A stretch of 57,923 nt of DNA from an uncultured Prochlorococcus sp. (GTDB taxonomy: Bacteria > Cyanobacteriota > Cyanobacteriia > PCC-6307 > Cyanobiaceae). This document shows, in pieces, positions 38,575 to 48,277 of this stretch. The position numbers and the translations under genes were made by a program. A model generated the notes under the pieces. It worked only from the letters and a program-made list of their open reading frames with translations, searched no databases and had not been told where the DNA came from. Position 1 is the stretch's first letter. Every line of letters starts with the position of its first letter. The stretch is from positions 1 to 57,923 of the forward strand of contig CACGER010000007.1 in the NCBI GenBank assembly GCA_902572075.1, read 5' to 3'.

Positions 38575-38931
38575 TTATATAAAATTTTTTGCATATTCAA
38601 TCTCGTTAAAACCTAATATTACTTTTTTCCCTTTGTAGATCAAAAATGGTCTTTTTATTAACTTGCCATCACTTAAAAGAAGTTGAATAATTTCTTCCTT
38701 TGACAAACGATCAATATCAAGATTAAGAGTTTTAAAGGCTTTACCTCTTGTATTAAAAATCCTTTTCTTATCATCAGAGTATTGTTCTAAGGCTAGATTT
38801 AAATAATTAACAAGTGGAGGTTCTTTTACAATATCAATTAACTGAAATTCAAAATCTTTGCCTTCAAGCCACTTTGCAGCTTTTCTGCATGTAGAGCATT
38901 TTAAATAACTATAAAAAATTATTTTTTTCAA
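38575..38931 (-). CDS. ArsC/Spx-family protein
   Basis: Thioredoxin-like fold of the arsenate reductase/Spx/YffB family. Seen: 118 aa; CSTCRKAAKWLEGKDFEFQLIDI with a CxxC pair (Cys12 and Cys15), a middle helical insertion, and KRPFLIYKGKKVILGF with the RP cis-Pro motif. Two N-terminal Cys are more Spx/MgsR-like than classical ArsC (one Cys), so it may be a redox regulator rather than an arsenate reductase. Start is TTG, and its first bases overlap the stop of the upstream pyrophosphatase gene (TTGA). Function not proven. Confidence 0.85.
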   Translation of the reverse strand: MKKIIFYSYLKCSTCRKAAKWLEGKDFEFQLIDIVKEPPLVNYLNLALEQYSDDKKRIFNTRGKAFKTLNLDIDRLSKEEIIQLLLSDGKLIKRPFLIYKGKKVILGFNEIEYAKNFI

Positions 38932-39482
38932 TTTAATTTACTAATATTTGATTTCTTAAGTACTTTAAAGTTTTTCTTTTTTAGAGGCATACAACTTTTC
39001 AATAAATTTTCAACAACATCAAAATCCCTCCAACCATCAATTTGAACTGTTCTACCATCGAGTCCTTTACTTGTTCTAAAAAATTCTGCAACATCCTCAA
39101 GCTGATTAGGAGCAATTTGATTAATACTCACTATATTAGCCTGCCTGGGATTAGCCATAGGTACACATAAAAGTTTTCCATCATATGCACCACAATCATG
39201 CATATCCAAAACTCCAATAGGTCTAGCTTTTATTAGACAACCTGCAAAAGTAGGTTCGTCCATTATCACCATTGCATCAAGGGGAGCCCCATCATCAGCA
39301 AGAGTATTTGGGATAAAACCATAATCAAAAGGGTACCTCACTGAAGAATGTAATACTCTGTCTAAGGCCATTATTCCTGCATCAGAGCAATATTCATATT
39401 TATTCCTACTCCCTGCAGGTATTTCAACAACGATATTTACTATTCCCTTCATTGGAGATGGAGGTATTGAACTAAGGTCCAT
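38928..39482 (-). CDS. Family I inorganic pyrophosphatase paralogue, one catalytic Asp replaced
   Basis: Resembles the soluble Mg-dependent pyrophosphatase. Seen: 184 aa; VVEIPAGSRNKYEY (Glu, Lys), DRVLHSSVRYPFDYGFIPNT, DDGAPLDAMV (residues 63-72), VLDMHDCGAYDGKLL. The usual DGDPxD core is Asp64-Gly-Ala66-Pro-Leu-Asp69: the second Asp (E. coli Asp67) is Ala, and the Glu after the later metal Asp is Cys97. Other ligands (Asp64, Asp69, Asp96, Asp101, Lys103) remain. A second, fully canonical copy is at 54225. It may have low activity or a new substrate. The start ATG at 39482 overlaps the upstream small gene by 11 bases. Confidence 0.85.
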   Translation of the reverse strand: MDLSSIPPSPMKGIVNIVVEIPAGSRNKYEYCSDAGIMALDRVLHSSVRYPFDYGFIPNTLADDGAPLDAMVIMDEPTFAGCLIKARPIGVLDMHDCGAYDGKLLCVPMANPRQANIVSINQIAPNQLEDVAEFFRTSKGLDGRTVQIDGWRDFDVVENLLKSCMPLKKKNFKVLKKSNISKLN

Positions 39483-39726
39483 CTTTTTTAAAATCGTGAT
39501 TATGAATTATCCCGTTTCCTTGAGATAAAGGTCTTCCAATTAAAATACTTAACGAAGGTAAAAAAATTGCCAAAATGGCAAAAATAATACCTAGAGATGT
39601 TATTGATAAACTCTTTATGCTTAAAGGGTCATCATCATCTCTTTCAAAATCACTTCGAGCAGAACCATAAGAAGATTCTTCGCTTGATTTACTTTGAATA
39701 AACTGCTTTGATTTCGTGTAACTCAA
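39472..39726 (-). CDS. Small C-terminal membrane-helix protein
   Basis: Unrecognised, 84 aa. Seen: a polar, Ser-rich N-terminal half (KSSEESSYGSARSDFERDDDDP), then one membrane helix about residues 43-64 (SLSITSLGIIFAILAIFL) and a short basic/polar tail. It starts at TTG 39726, and its 3' end overlaps the start of the pyrophosphatase paralogue by 11 bases, which supports a real, coupled gene. The helix near the C-terminus makes it look like a small membrane anchor or thylakoid protein. No function can be given. Confidence 0.6.
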   Translation of the reverse strand: MSYTKSKQFIQSKSSEESSYGSARSDFERDDDDPLSIKSLSITSLGIIFAILAIFLPSLSILIGRPLSQGNGIIHNHDFKKDGP

Positions 39727-39818
39727 GAACTCTTAATTGGTAAAGATTAAGGAGATAATTAAACATCATTATTTTACATTCAAAATGTCAATAAATCAAA
39801 ACATTAACTAGTAACCTT

Positions 39819-40172
39819 TTAATTACTCTTTTCCAGCAAAGACCTAATAGATTTTAGTTCATCTAATATTTGCACAAGTATATTTTGAGCAGCGGAGGAA
39901 GGTGTATTAAAGACCTCTACAGTAACTTCCTTAATTCTTAAAATATCTTTTGCAAATCTTGCTACTTCATTAGGATGGAATTTTAAAGGATCTTTTTGAT
40001 CAGTTCTAAATTCGGGATTTAATTTTCTTGGATTAAAGCTAGGGTTTAGATTTCTTAAATCTGTATTTGTATACCTATAGACTGAAGCTCTTGATCTGTT
40101 TAAGAATTTTTGAACTTCATCAATTCCTGCTAATTCCTCCTCGCTTGAAATATTGGAATCTATATTTTTCAT
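39819..40172 (-). CDS. Hypothetical protein with possible helix-turn-helix
   Basis: 117 aa, unrecognised. Seen: an N-terminal segment (IDEVQKFLNRSRASVYRYTN, about 18-37) with the pattern of a MerR/HTH_17 excisionase-type DNA-recognition helix pair, a linker LNPSFNPRKLNPEFRTD, a second helical part FHPNEVARFAKDILRI, and a C-terminal amphipathic helix (NILVQILDELKSIRSLLEK) suited to dimerisation. This suggests a small DNA-binding protein or regulator. Standalone on the minus strand, divergent from proS with 173 bases between; the ATG at 40172 is clear. Confidence 0.75.
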   Translation of the reverse strand: MKNIDSNISSEEELAGIDEVQKFLNRSRASVYRYTNTDLRNLNPSFNPRKLNPEFRTDQKDPLKFHPNEVARFAKDILRIKEVTVEVFNTPSSAAQNILVQILDELKSIRSLLEKSN

Positions 40173-40345
40173 AATCTTAAGAAAATGTTTTAGTAAAAAT
40201 GAACTTTTAAAAGAGTTTGAACTTCATTACAAAAAAGTTAGCAGAAACAATATTTTTAGACTAGCCGGGTTGAGGGACTCATGACACTTTAAATTATTTT
40301 TTCATCTTAATTGATAAAATTAAATATTATTAAGGATTTTTTTGT

Positions 40346-42148
40346 ATGCGCGTGACAACCTCATTTCCTCTGGGGACACTTCGTGACACACCTTCTGAAG
40401 CTGAGATTATTTCACATCAATTACTTTTAAAAGCTGGGTATATTCGCAGAGTTAACAGCGGTATTTATGCATACATGCCATTAATGCTCAGAGTTATTGA
40501 AAAAATATCCGCAATAATAGAGAGAGAACTAAATAGTATTGGTTGTACAAAATTACTATTGCCCCAACTTCATCCTGCAGATTTATGGAGAAAAAGTGAA
40601 AGGTGGGAAGGATATACTGCAGGGGAAGGAATAATGTTTAATCTCAAAGATAGACAAGGTAAAGAATTTGGTTTAGCTCCAACTCACGAAGAGGTGATTA
40701 CAAGTATTGCATCAGAGACCATCAACTCCTATAAGCAATTACCTCAATGTTTTTATCAAATTCAGACAAAATTTAGAGATGAAATAAGGCCAAGGTTTGG
40801 ATTGATGCGAAGTAGAGAATTTATAATGAAAGATGGTTATTCTTTTCATTCTTCAGAAAACGATCTGGCTTCTTTCTATGAAAAGGTGGGCAATGCTTAT
40901 GAAAATATTTTTAAATCTTGTGGTCTGCAGACAGTAGGGGTTGAAGCTGATAGTGGAGCAATTGGCGGTGCCTCCTCTAAAGAATTTATGGTCACTGCTG
41001 ATGCTGGGGAAGATTCCATTTTGTTTACTCAAAGTGGTTCTTATGCTGCGAATATTGAAAAAGCTGTTTCTCTGCCCTCCCAACCTATTCCACTAAAAGA
41101 TGATTTTGCAGAGTGGCTGGAGACACCTCAACAAAAAACAATCCTAGAAGTTTGCGAAAATAATAATTTAGATCCTAGTCAGATTATTAAAGTAGTAATA
41201 TTCCTCGCTCAGTTCGAAGGTGAATTTGAGCTCCCAATTCTTGCATGCATAAGAGGCGATCAACACATAAATGAAGTAAAGCTTTTTAACTTAATAAATA
41301 AACTTCATAATTTCAATCTCCTTAATCTTAAAAAGATTGAAGACAAAAATAATATCGAAAAAAATCTAATTGATTTTCCCTTAGGTTTTATCGGACCAGA
41401 TTTAGATAATAGAACTATTAAAGCCACTTCTAATTGGGATAAAAAATGGACAAGAATAATTGACCATTCTGCAAGTAGCCTTTCAAAGTTTATAAGTGGT
41501 GGGAATAAAGTTAATTTCCATAAAGTTTTTCAAGAATTTTCTTTTGCTTCGAAAGACTATCTAATTGGTGATATCAGGAATGCCAAAAAAGGAGATAAAG
41601 TAAGTATTGATAATGATGAAGAACTTAAAGAAAAAAAAGGTATCGAGATTGGACATATCTTCCAACTCGGTCAGAAATATAGTGAAAAATTAAATGCAAA
41701 GTTCTCTGATAAGGATGGTCAGTTAAAAAATTTATGGATGGGTTGTTACGGGATAGGAGTGACAAGAATAGCTCAAGCTGCTATTGAACAGAATAATGAT
41801 CAAAAAGGAATTTGTTGGCCTATCCAGATTTCTCCTTTTGAAGTTATTATTATCCCAACAAACCTTAAAGATCCTATTCAAAGTGATCTTACTGAGCAAA
41901 TCTATAACAACTTTTTAATCAATAAAATTGATGTCCTTCTTGATGATAGAAACGATAGAGCTGGAGTAAAATTTAAAGATGCGGAATTAATTGGTATTCC
42001 TTTTCAGATAATTATTGGCAGAGATTCTATAAATAAAGAAGTAGAACTTTTATGCAGAACAAATAATACTAAGCTTAAAATTAGTTCTGATAAATTGTTG
42101 GAAACATTTATTTCCGAATCTGAAATAATGTACAATAAAAAGTCTTAA
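40346..42148 (+). CDS. proS: Prolyl-tRNA synthetase
   Basis: Class II aminoacyl-tRNA synthetase that loads proline. Seen: 600 aa, bacterial-type length with an inserted editing domain: TLRDTPSEAEIISHQLLLKAGYIR N-terminus, motif 2 FRDEIRPRFGLMRSREFIMKDGYSFH, an INS/YbaK-like region about 230-390, motif 3 MGCYGIGVTRIAQAAIE, and a C-terminal anticodon-binding domain. The upstream 173 bases hold an ATG-proximal AT-rich tract. It is followed after 27 bases by psb27 on the same strand. Confidence 0.98.
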   Translation: MRVTTSFPLGTLRDTPSEAEIISHQLLLKAGYIRRVNSGIYAYMPLMLRVIEKISAIIERELNSIGCTKLLLPQLHPADLWRKSERWEGYTAGEGIMFNLKDRQGKEFGLAPTHEEVITSIASETINSYKQLPQCFYQIQTKFRDEIRPRFGLMRSREFIMKDGYSFHSSENDLASFYEKVGNAYENIFKSCGLQTVGVEADSGAIGGASSKEFMVTADAGEDSILFTQSGSYAANIEKAVSLPSQPIPLKDDFAEWLETPQQKTILEVCENNNLDPSQIIKVVIFLAQFEGEFELPILACIRGDQHINEVKLFNLINKLHNFNLLNLKKIEDKNNIEKNLIDFPLGFIGPDLDNRTIKATSNWDKKWTRIIDHSASSLSKFISGGNKVNFHKVFQEFSFASKDYLIGDIRNAKKGDKVSIDNDEELKEKKGIEIGHIFQLGQKYSEKLNAKFSDKDGQLKNLWMGCYGIGVTRIAQAAIEQNNDQKGICWPIQISPFEVIIIPTNLKDPIQSDLTEQIYNNFLINKIDVLLDDRNDRAGVKFKDAELIGIPFQIIIGRDSINKEVELLCRTNNTKLKISSDKLLETFISESEIMYNKKS

Positions 42149-42175
42149 GGCCTATTTTTTTTTGGGAGCTAAGTT

Positions 42176-42613
42176 ATGTTACTGAAATGGACATCAAAAT
42201 TATTTTTTAAGAATCTTACCAAAGCTATTTCTTTTGCAATATCGTTAATTGTTGTTTTTACATTATTTAGTTCCCCTTCAATTGCGGCAAAAACCTCGAT
42301 GACAGGCGACTATACAAAGGATACAATTTCAGTTGTTAAAACATTACAAACAGCTGTTGATACTCCAAAAGATTCTCCAAATAAAGATGAAGTAAGAAGT
42401 GAGGCACTTACACTCATAACTGACTATATTTCTAGATACAGAAATAGAGGGATGGTAAATAAAACGCAATCATTTACCACCATGCAAACAGCATTAAATG
42501 CTATGGCAGGTCATTACAAAAACTTTGCAAGTAGGCCTTTACCAGATAAACTTAGGGAGCGTTTAACCAAAGAATTTTCTCTTGCTGAAAAAATGGTTCT
42601 AAGAGAAAGTTGA
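42176..42613 (+). CDS. psb27: Photosystem II assembly protein Psb27, without a lipid-anchor Cys
   Basis: Lumenal four-helix protein that binds CP43 in assembling or repairing PSII before the oxygen-evolving complex is mounted. Seen: 145 aa; N-terminal signal peptide (about 1-38; AISFAISLIVVFTLFS then SPSIAAK), followed by GDYTKDTISVVKTLQTAVD and the conserved MQTALNAMAGHYKNFASRPLPDKLRERL. No Cys occurs at the signal-peptide end or elsewhere in the protein, so the lipobox found in typical cyanobacterial Psb27 is absent and lipid anchoring is not possible. The SD-like GGGAGC precedes the ATG. Confidence 0.96.
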   Translation: MLLKWTSKLFFKNLTKAISFAISLIVVFTLFSSPSIAAKTSMTGDYTKDTISVVKTLQTAVDTPKDSPNKDEVRSEALTLITDYISRYRNRGMVNKTQSFTTMQTALNAMAGHYKNFASRPLPDKLRERLTKEFSLAEKMVLRES

Positions 42614-42640
42614 TACAATTCATTTACTTTTTAAAAGTAA

Positions 42641-44005
<1,365 letters not shown>

Positions 44006-44020
44006 TTTAGTTCCAAATTA

Positions 44021-45025
44021 ATGAAGGAATCCTTTAGACATTTTGAACATTATAAAACGGTTGATCTAATAGGTCTGGGCAACGCAATAGTGGATATTAT
44101 TGTAAATATTGAAGATGAGTTTCTTGAGATAAATAATCTGGAAAAAGGGTCAATGAATCTAATAAATTCTGATGAATCTCAGAGATTGTTAGAAAATTGC
44201 AAAGTTATCAAACAAATTTCAGGTGGGTCCTCAGCAAATACCGTTGTTTCTTTAGCAGAATTAGGCAATCATGTGCAGTTTATAGGGAGAGTGAAAAATG
44301 ATCAATTTGGGGCTTTCTTTTCACAAGATATAAAAAAAAGTAAGACTATATTTAATACTCCACCAACTATTGAGGGTGCTCCAACAGCTCATTCAATCAT
44401 TTTGGTTACACCTGATGCCCAAAGAACTATGTGCACTTACCTAGGTGCATCTGTAGAGTTTGAACCAAAAGACATTGACTTTACTGTAATTAAGGAAAGT
44501 AAATACTTATATTTAGAAGGATATTTATGGGACAGCGAATTAGCTAAAAAAGCTTTTATTAAAGCCGCCCAAATTGCAAAACAATCTAGAACAAAAATAA
44601 TCCTTTCTTTGTCTGATTCATTTTGTGTAGATAGACATCGTGAGAGTTTCTTGGAATTAATTTATGAATACGTAGATATTGTTTTTTGTAATGAATCCGA
44701 GGTGTTAAGTCTATTTAAAAATGATCAATTAGCAAGCTGCCAAGAAGATCTATCTTCCTTATGTGAATTAGTCATAGTAACTCTTGGAAGCAATGGTTCT
44801 CTCATAGTTAACAAAAATAATGTTGAAATAATTGAGTCAATATCGAAAGGCAAGATTATTGATACTACAGGAGCGGGAGATATCTATGCGGGAGGATTCA
44901 TCCATGGATTAATAAACAATTGTTCCCTCAAAAAATGCGGAGAGATAGCTTCAATTTGTGCGGGGCAAATAATTACGCAATTAGGATCTAGATCGAATAT
45001 TGATCTTAAAGATTTAATAAAATAG
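44021..45025 (+). CDS. PfkB family sugar/nucleoside kinase
   Basis: Ribokinase-fold carbohydrate or nucleoside kinase. Seen: 334 aa; VDLIGLGNAIVDIIVNIED N-terminus, the GGSSANTVVSLAELG pattern near residue 68, and PfkB signature 2 DTTGAGDIYAGGFIHGL (about 286-302) with the catalytic Asp. Closest in pattern to the adenosine/fructokinase-like branch of PfkB; the substrate cannot be decided from sequence. It follows purA closely, which fits a nucleoside role but does not prove it. Confidence 0.9.
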   Translation: MKESFRHFEHYKTVDLIGLGNAIVDIIVNIEDEFLEINNLEKGSMNLINSDESQRLLENCKVIKQISGGSSANTVVSLAELGNHVQFIGRVKNDQFGAFFSQDIKKSKTIFNTPPTIEGAPTAHSIILVTPDAQRTMCTYLGASVEFEPKDIDFTVIKESKYLYLEGYLWDSELAKKAFIKAAQIAKQSRTKIILSLSDSFCVDRHRESFLELIYEYVDIVFCNESEVLSLFKNDQLASCQEDLSSLCELVIVTLGSNGSLIVNKNNVEIIESISKGKIIDTTGAGDIYAGGFIHGLINNCSLKKCGEIASICAGQIITQLGSRSNIDLKDLIK

Positions 45026-45030
45026 ATTAA

Positions 45031-45336
45031 TCAAATATTCTTATTCAACCAATCATAATATTTCATCTCAGCGTGGTATTTTTTGTAAATAATCTGAGGG
45101 ACATCATATGTGGAATTTTTATTTACGAAATCAATTAAACAATCTTTAAATTCTAGTTTACTTTTTATTGTGATTTCAAACTCTTTAGTTTCTTCAATAT
45201 CATCATCCCACTTATAAATTGAAAAAATTTGCTTTATCGAAACACAAGCTGCAAGTTTATTTTGTATTAGTAATTTAGCCATTCGCAAAGCATTTTCGTT
45301 ACTTGATTCAGTTGTGATCATAACTAATACTTCCAT
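45031..45336 (-). CDS. cutA: CutA divalent-ion tolerance family protein
   Basis: Small trimeric cytosolic protein of the PII-like fold, historically linked to copper tolerance but of unclear molecular function. Seen: 101 aa; begins VLVMITTESSNENALRMAKLL, with AACVSIKQIFSIYKWDD and EFEITIKSK, and ends YDVPQIIYKKYHAEMKYYDWL, all typical. Convergent with the PfkB gene (five bases between stops). It precedes the cobK-like gene in a minus-strand pair. Confidence 0.95.
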   Translation of the reverse strand: MEVLVMITTESSNENALRMAKLLIQNKLAACVSIKQIFSIYKWDDDIEETKEFEITIKSKLEFKDCLIDFVNKNSTYDVPQIIYKKYHAEMKYYDWLNKNI

Positions 45337-45349
45337 AATGAATTAAACA

Positions 45350-46147
45350 TCAATATTTTTTAATTATGTGATTTATCAAATTGTGATATTGATCAAAAGA
45401 GTAAGAATAATCATTTTTAACTTTTGGCCTTTTAACCAAAAATAACTTCATCTTACTTCCAGAAACTATACTCTCCCAGTTTTTCTGAGAATAACTTCCA
45501 GATTCTCTGCATAGAACATAATCTATCTCCCAAAAATCACAAAGTTTTTTTTCTAAAATGCTTTTATTATTTTTACTCGGTTCAAGTATCGCTATGTTTG
45601 AATTTTTAATACATGATCCAAAAGCTTTAGTTATGCTCTCATAAGTTGGAAGTACCCTTGTAAATACATTTGCTTTACAATTCATATAATGACTTGCTGT
45701 ATCGTTAAGGAATCTTGATCCTATTGCAAGCAGAATATTCTTATTTTCTATATCAACATTATTTATATCCTTTAAGTGATCAATATAAAAAAAATTATTA
45801 GTGTTATTTATTAGAGATTTCCTCTCAAATAGTAAAAGAGGTGTATTAATTTCTTTACATGCATTATTAAGATTTTTAGAAATTATTACGGCAAACGGAT
45901 GAGTAGCATCGACAACGCATGTGATTTTATTTTTATTTATGAAATTAATTATTTGACCTTTATTATTTAATTTCCCCGTAATGATATGTAACTTTGGATT
46001 TTCAATATAAGCTCGCCGTGCTTTATATGTTAAAACACTTGCAAAGACTGAATAATTAAGTTCAAGAAGCCTATTAGCTATTACAGGTCCATCCGAAGTT
46101 CCTGATAGGATCCAAACATTTTTATAGCAATTTTCTTGATTCTGCAT
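45350..46147 (-). CDS. cobK: Precorrin-6x reductase family protein (CobK/CbiJ)
   Basis: Reduces precorrin-6 in cobalamin ring synthesis. Seen: 265 aa; VWILSGTSDGPVIANRLLE N-terminus, VDATHPFAVIISKNL, and a later DFWEIDYVLCRESGSYSQKNW that matches the substrate-side segment of the family. Rossmann-like two-domain pattern, no membrane or metal motif. Together with cobO (28423), it supports a functional cobalamin pathway. It is 28 bases from the divergent ssb gene. Confidence 0.88.
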   Translation of the reverse strand: MQNQENCYKNVWILSGTSDGPVIANRLLELNYSVFASVLTYKARRAYIENPKLHIITGKLNNKGQIINFINKNKITCVVDATHPFAVIISKNLNNACKEINTPLLLFERKSLINNTNNFFYIDHLKDINNVDIENKNILLAIGSRFLNDTASHYMNCKANVFTRVLPTYESITKAFGSCIKNSNIAILEPSKNNKSILEKKLCDFWEIDYVLCRESGSYSQKNWESIVSGSKMKLFLVKRPKVKNDYSYSFDQYHNLINHIIKKY

Positions 46148-46175
46148 CAGTATGTCTTTAATTAAATAGTAAGTA

Positions 46176-46601
46176 ATGAATCATTGTTTAATTCAGGCGG
46201 TCATTAATAGCGCTCCCCAAATGAGGTATACCAAAGAAAACCAAACTCCAATTGCAGAAATGATTGTTAATTTTAAAGGATTACGTAGTGAAGATCCAAC
46301 CAGAGATCTCAAGATCATAGGATGGGGAAATATTGCCCAAGAAATGGTCGATGAACTAAAGGAGGGGCAAAATATTGTTATTGAGGGACGTCTAAAGATG
46401 AATTCTGTCACTAGAAAAGACGGAACGAAAGAAAAACAACCAGAACTAACAGCTTCAAAAATTCATCAAATATCGCCAGTTGATGTTACTAAGTCTGATC
46501 AAAAAGAAAATAATGAGTCAATTGAAAATAGAGAACCCGCCAAAAAATCTAGTTGGGATAGTTCACCTTTAGTACCTGAAGTGGACGAAATACCTTTTTA
46601 A
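46176..46601 (+). CDS. ssb: Single-stranded DNA-binding protein
   Basis: Binds ssDNA in replication and repair. Seen: 141 aa; OB-fold core about 1-100 (VINSAPQMRYTKENQTPIAE, IGWGNIAQEM, IVIEGRLKMNSVTRKDG), a charged linker and the end reading PEVDEIPF, the acidic-hydrophobic tip that recruits partners such as PriA (whose gene lies at 49388). The protein is short, but the family in cyanobacteria often has this length. Divergent from cobK. Confidence 0.93.
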   Translation: MNHCLIQAVINSAPQMRYTKENQTPIAEMIVNFKGLRSEDPTRDLKIIGWGNIAQEMVDELKEGQNIVIEGRLKMNSVTRKDGTKEKQPELTASKIHQISPVDVTKSDQKENNESIENREPAKKSSWDSSPLVPEVDEIPF

Positions 46602-46602
46602 A

Positions 46603-46785
46603 TCAATTATCAACATTATTTTCTTGAACACTTATAATTAATTTGCTTATTTTTCTTTCAAGCACTGCAAGTTCGCTTCTGATTTCTGGCCATTTACCCT
46701 TATCAAGATTTTCTAGTAGCCATGCTCTATCTTGATCAAGTTTAAAAATTAAATCTCCTTGATTTGCAGTATTAGGATCTTGCAT
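46603..46785 (-). CDS. Small hypothetical protein, 60 aa
   Basis: Unrecognised. Seen: an all-helical, charged sequence, GDLIFKLDQDRAWLLENLDK, followed by EIRSELAVLERKISKLI, with an amphipathic heptad pattern suggesting a short coiled coil. The ATG start (46785) and near-immediate abutting of the ssb stop (one base between) suggest it is a real gene and convergent with ssb. No motif gives a function. A similar-sized small gene beside ssb is plausible in the genus, but I cannot confirm it. Confidence 0.6.
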   Translation of the reverse strand: MQDPNTANQGDLIFKLDQDRAWLLENLDKGKWPEIRSELAVLERKISKLIISVQENNVDN

Positions 46786-46827
46786 AATACTTGTTAGCCC
46801 ATTTAAAACTCATTCTACTAAATCAAA

Positions 46828-47358
46828 ATGAAGAAATACTTATCGCCTGGAAACTTAATCGTAACCGCTGGGGGTATATTAGCTTTTGTTGGAATGACTG
46901 CTTATTTTACAGACTCAGTGAATTTAAGTGTACCTACTTTTTTTTATGGAGTACCTATTTTCTTAATTGGCTTAGGCTTAAAGACTTCCGAAATACCTCC
47001 TGTAGAGTTATTTGACAAGACAAATTTTGCGACAAATAAATTTAATAGACCTAAAGAACTAACAGCATTAGTTAGAGATGTTACAAGATGGAGGTATGGA
47101 ATAAAAGCTCATCTTGAATCGTCATTAGAATCTTTAAATTTGTGGGACGAGGATAACCCCCCTCAATTAAAAGAAATAGAAGAAATTACAAAGGAAGAAA
47201 AAAATGGTCTCAGAATGCGTTTCGAATTAAACGCTGTCCCTCTAGAAAAATGGATTGAAAAACAAGAAAGATTAAATAGGTTTTTCGTCAAAGGTCTTGA
47301 ATCAGAATTTATTATCGACGATAATAAAAAAGAATTTGATTTTATTCTTTTTTATTGA
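46828..47358 (+). CDS. DUF2854 family membrane protein
   Basis: Conserved in cyanobacteria and chloroplasts, function unknown. Seen: 176 aa; two N-terminal membrane helices (about 9-28 and 35-52) in SPGNLIVTAGGILAFVGMTA and FYGVPIFLIGLGLK, the SEIPPVEL motif, then a cytosolic domain with TRWRYGIKAHLESSLESL and an acidic/basic C-terminus. This is the standard layout of the family. It opens a four-gene plus-strand group with argB and the DUF3153 fusion. The ATG at 46828 is near-optimal. Confidence 0.88.
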   Translation: MKKYLSPGNLIVTAGGILAFVGMTAYFTDSVNLSVPTFFYGVPIFLIGLGLKTSEIPPVELFDKTNFATNKFNRPKELTALVRDVTRWRYGIKAHLESSLESLNLWDEDNPPQLKEIEEITKEEKNGLRMRFELNAVPLEKWIEKQERLNRFFVKGLESEFIIDDNKKEFDFILFY

Positions 47359-47422
47359 ATATAGGGATATATTTGTAAAAACCTAATTTCTCAATTCAAT
47401 CAAGTTTTAATGAATTTTAATA

Positions 47423-48274
47423 ATGAATGATTCTCAAAGAGTATCAATATTAAGCGAAGCACTTCCATATATACAAAGTTTCTCAGGTAGAAAAATTGTT
47501 ATTAAGTATGGTGGTTCTGTTATGGAGAATGATAATTTAAAAAATGCTTTTTTTAGAGACATTGCACTTTTAGCAACCGTTGGGGTTTGTCCGATAGTAA
47601 TTCATGGAGGTGGACCAGAGATTAATAATTGGTTAAAGAAATTAGAAATATCTCCTAAATTCGAAAATGGATTAAGAATTACTGATCAAAAAACAATGGA
47701 AATTGTCGAGATGGTTCTAATGGGTAGAGTTAACAAACAAATTGTAAAAGGGATTAATAAAACTGGATCCTTAGCTGTGGGAATATCAGGTCTTGATGGC
47801 AACTTAATTCAATCTAGAGAACTAGGAGATGGTAGCCATGGGTTAGTGGGAGAGGTTACAAAAATCAATCCTGAAATATTAGATCCTCTTATTTCTAAAG
47901 GATACATCCCAATTATTTCTAGCATTGGATCAACCTTGGAGGGTATTTCCCATAACATTAATGCAGATTTTGTTGCTGGAGAAATTGCTGCTGCAATAAA
48001 TGCAGAAAAACTTATTCTTCTTACTGATACTCAAGGGATTTTAAAAGAAAAAAATAACAAAAATAGTCTTGTTGAAAAAACTAATCTTAAAGAGGCAAGG
48101 GATTTTATTGATAAAAAAATTGTAACTGAAGGTATGATTCCAAAGACAGAATGCTGTATAAGAGCTTTAGCACAAGGAGTCAAAGCAGCTCACATAATTG
48201 ATGGAAGAATAGAACATTCATTACTTCTTGAGATTTTTACAAATTCCGGAATAGGTACAATGATAGTCGCCTAA
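47423..48274 (+). CDS. argB: Acetylglutamate kinase
   Basis: Phosphorylates N-acetylglutamate in arginine synthesis; in cyanobacteria the target of PII activation. Seen: 283 aa; [56 protein letters not shown], and [26 protein letters not shown]; all AAK-fold motifs normal. The C-terminal arginine-sensing signature includes [15 protein letters not shown]. Two bases separate its stop from the next gene's ATG. Confidence 0.98.
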   Translation: MNDSQRVSILSEALPYIQSFSGRKIVIKYGGSVMENDNLKNAFFRDIALLATVGVCPIVIHGGGPEINNWLKKLEISPKFENGLRITDQKTMEIVEMVLMGRVNKQIVKGINKTGSLAVGISGLDGNLIQSRELGDGSHGLVGEVTKINPEILDPLISKGYIPIISSIGSTLEGISHNINADFVAGEIAAAINAEKLILLTDTQGILKEKNNKNSLVEKTNLKEARDFIDKKIVTEGMIPKTECCIRALAQGVKAAHIIDGRIEHSLLLEIFTNSGIGTMIVA

Positions 48275-48277
48275 CCC

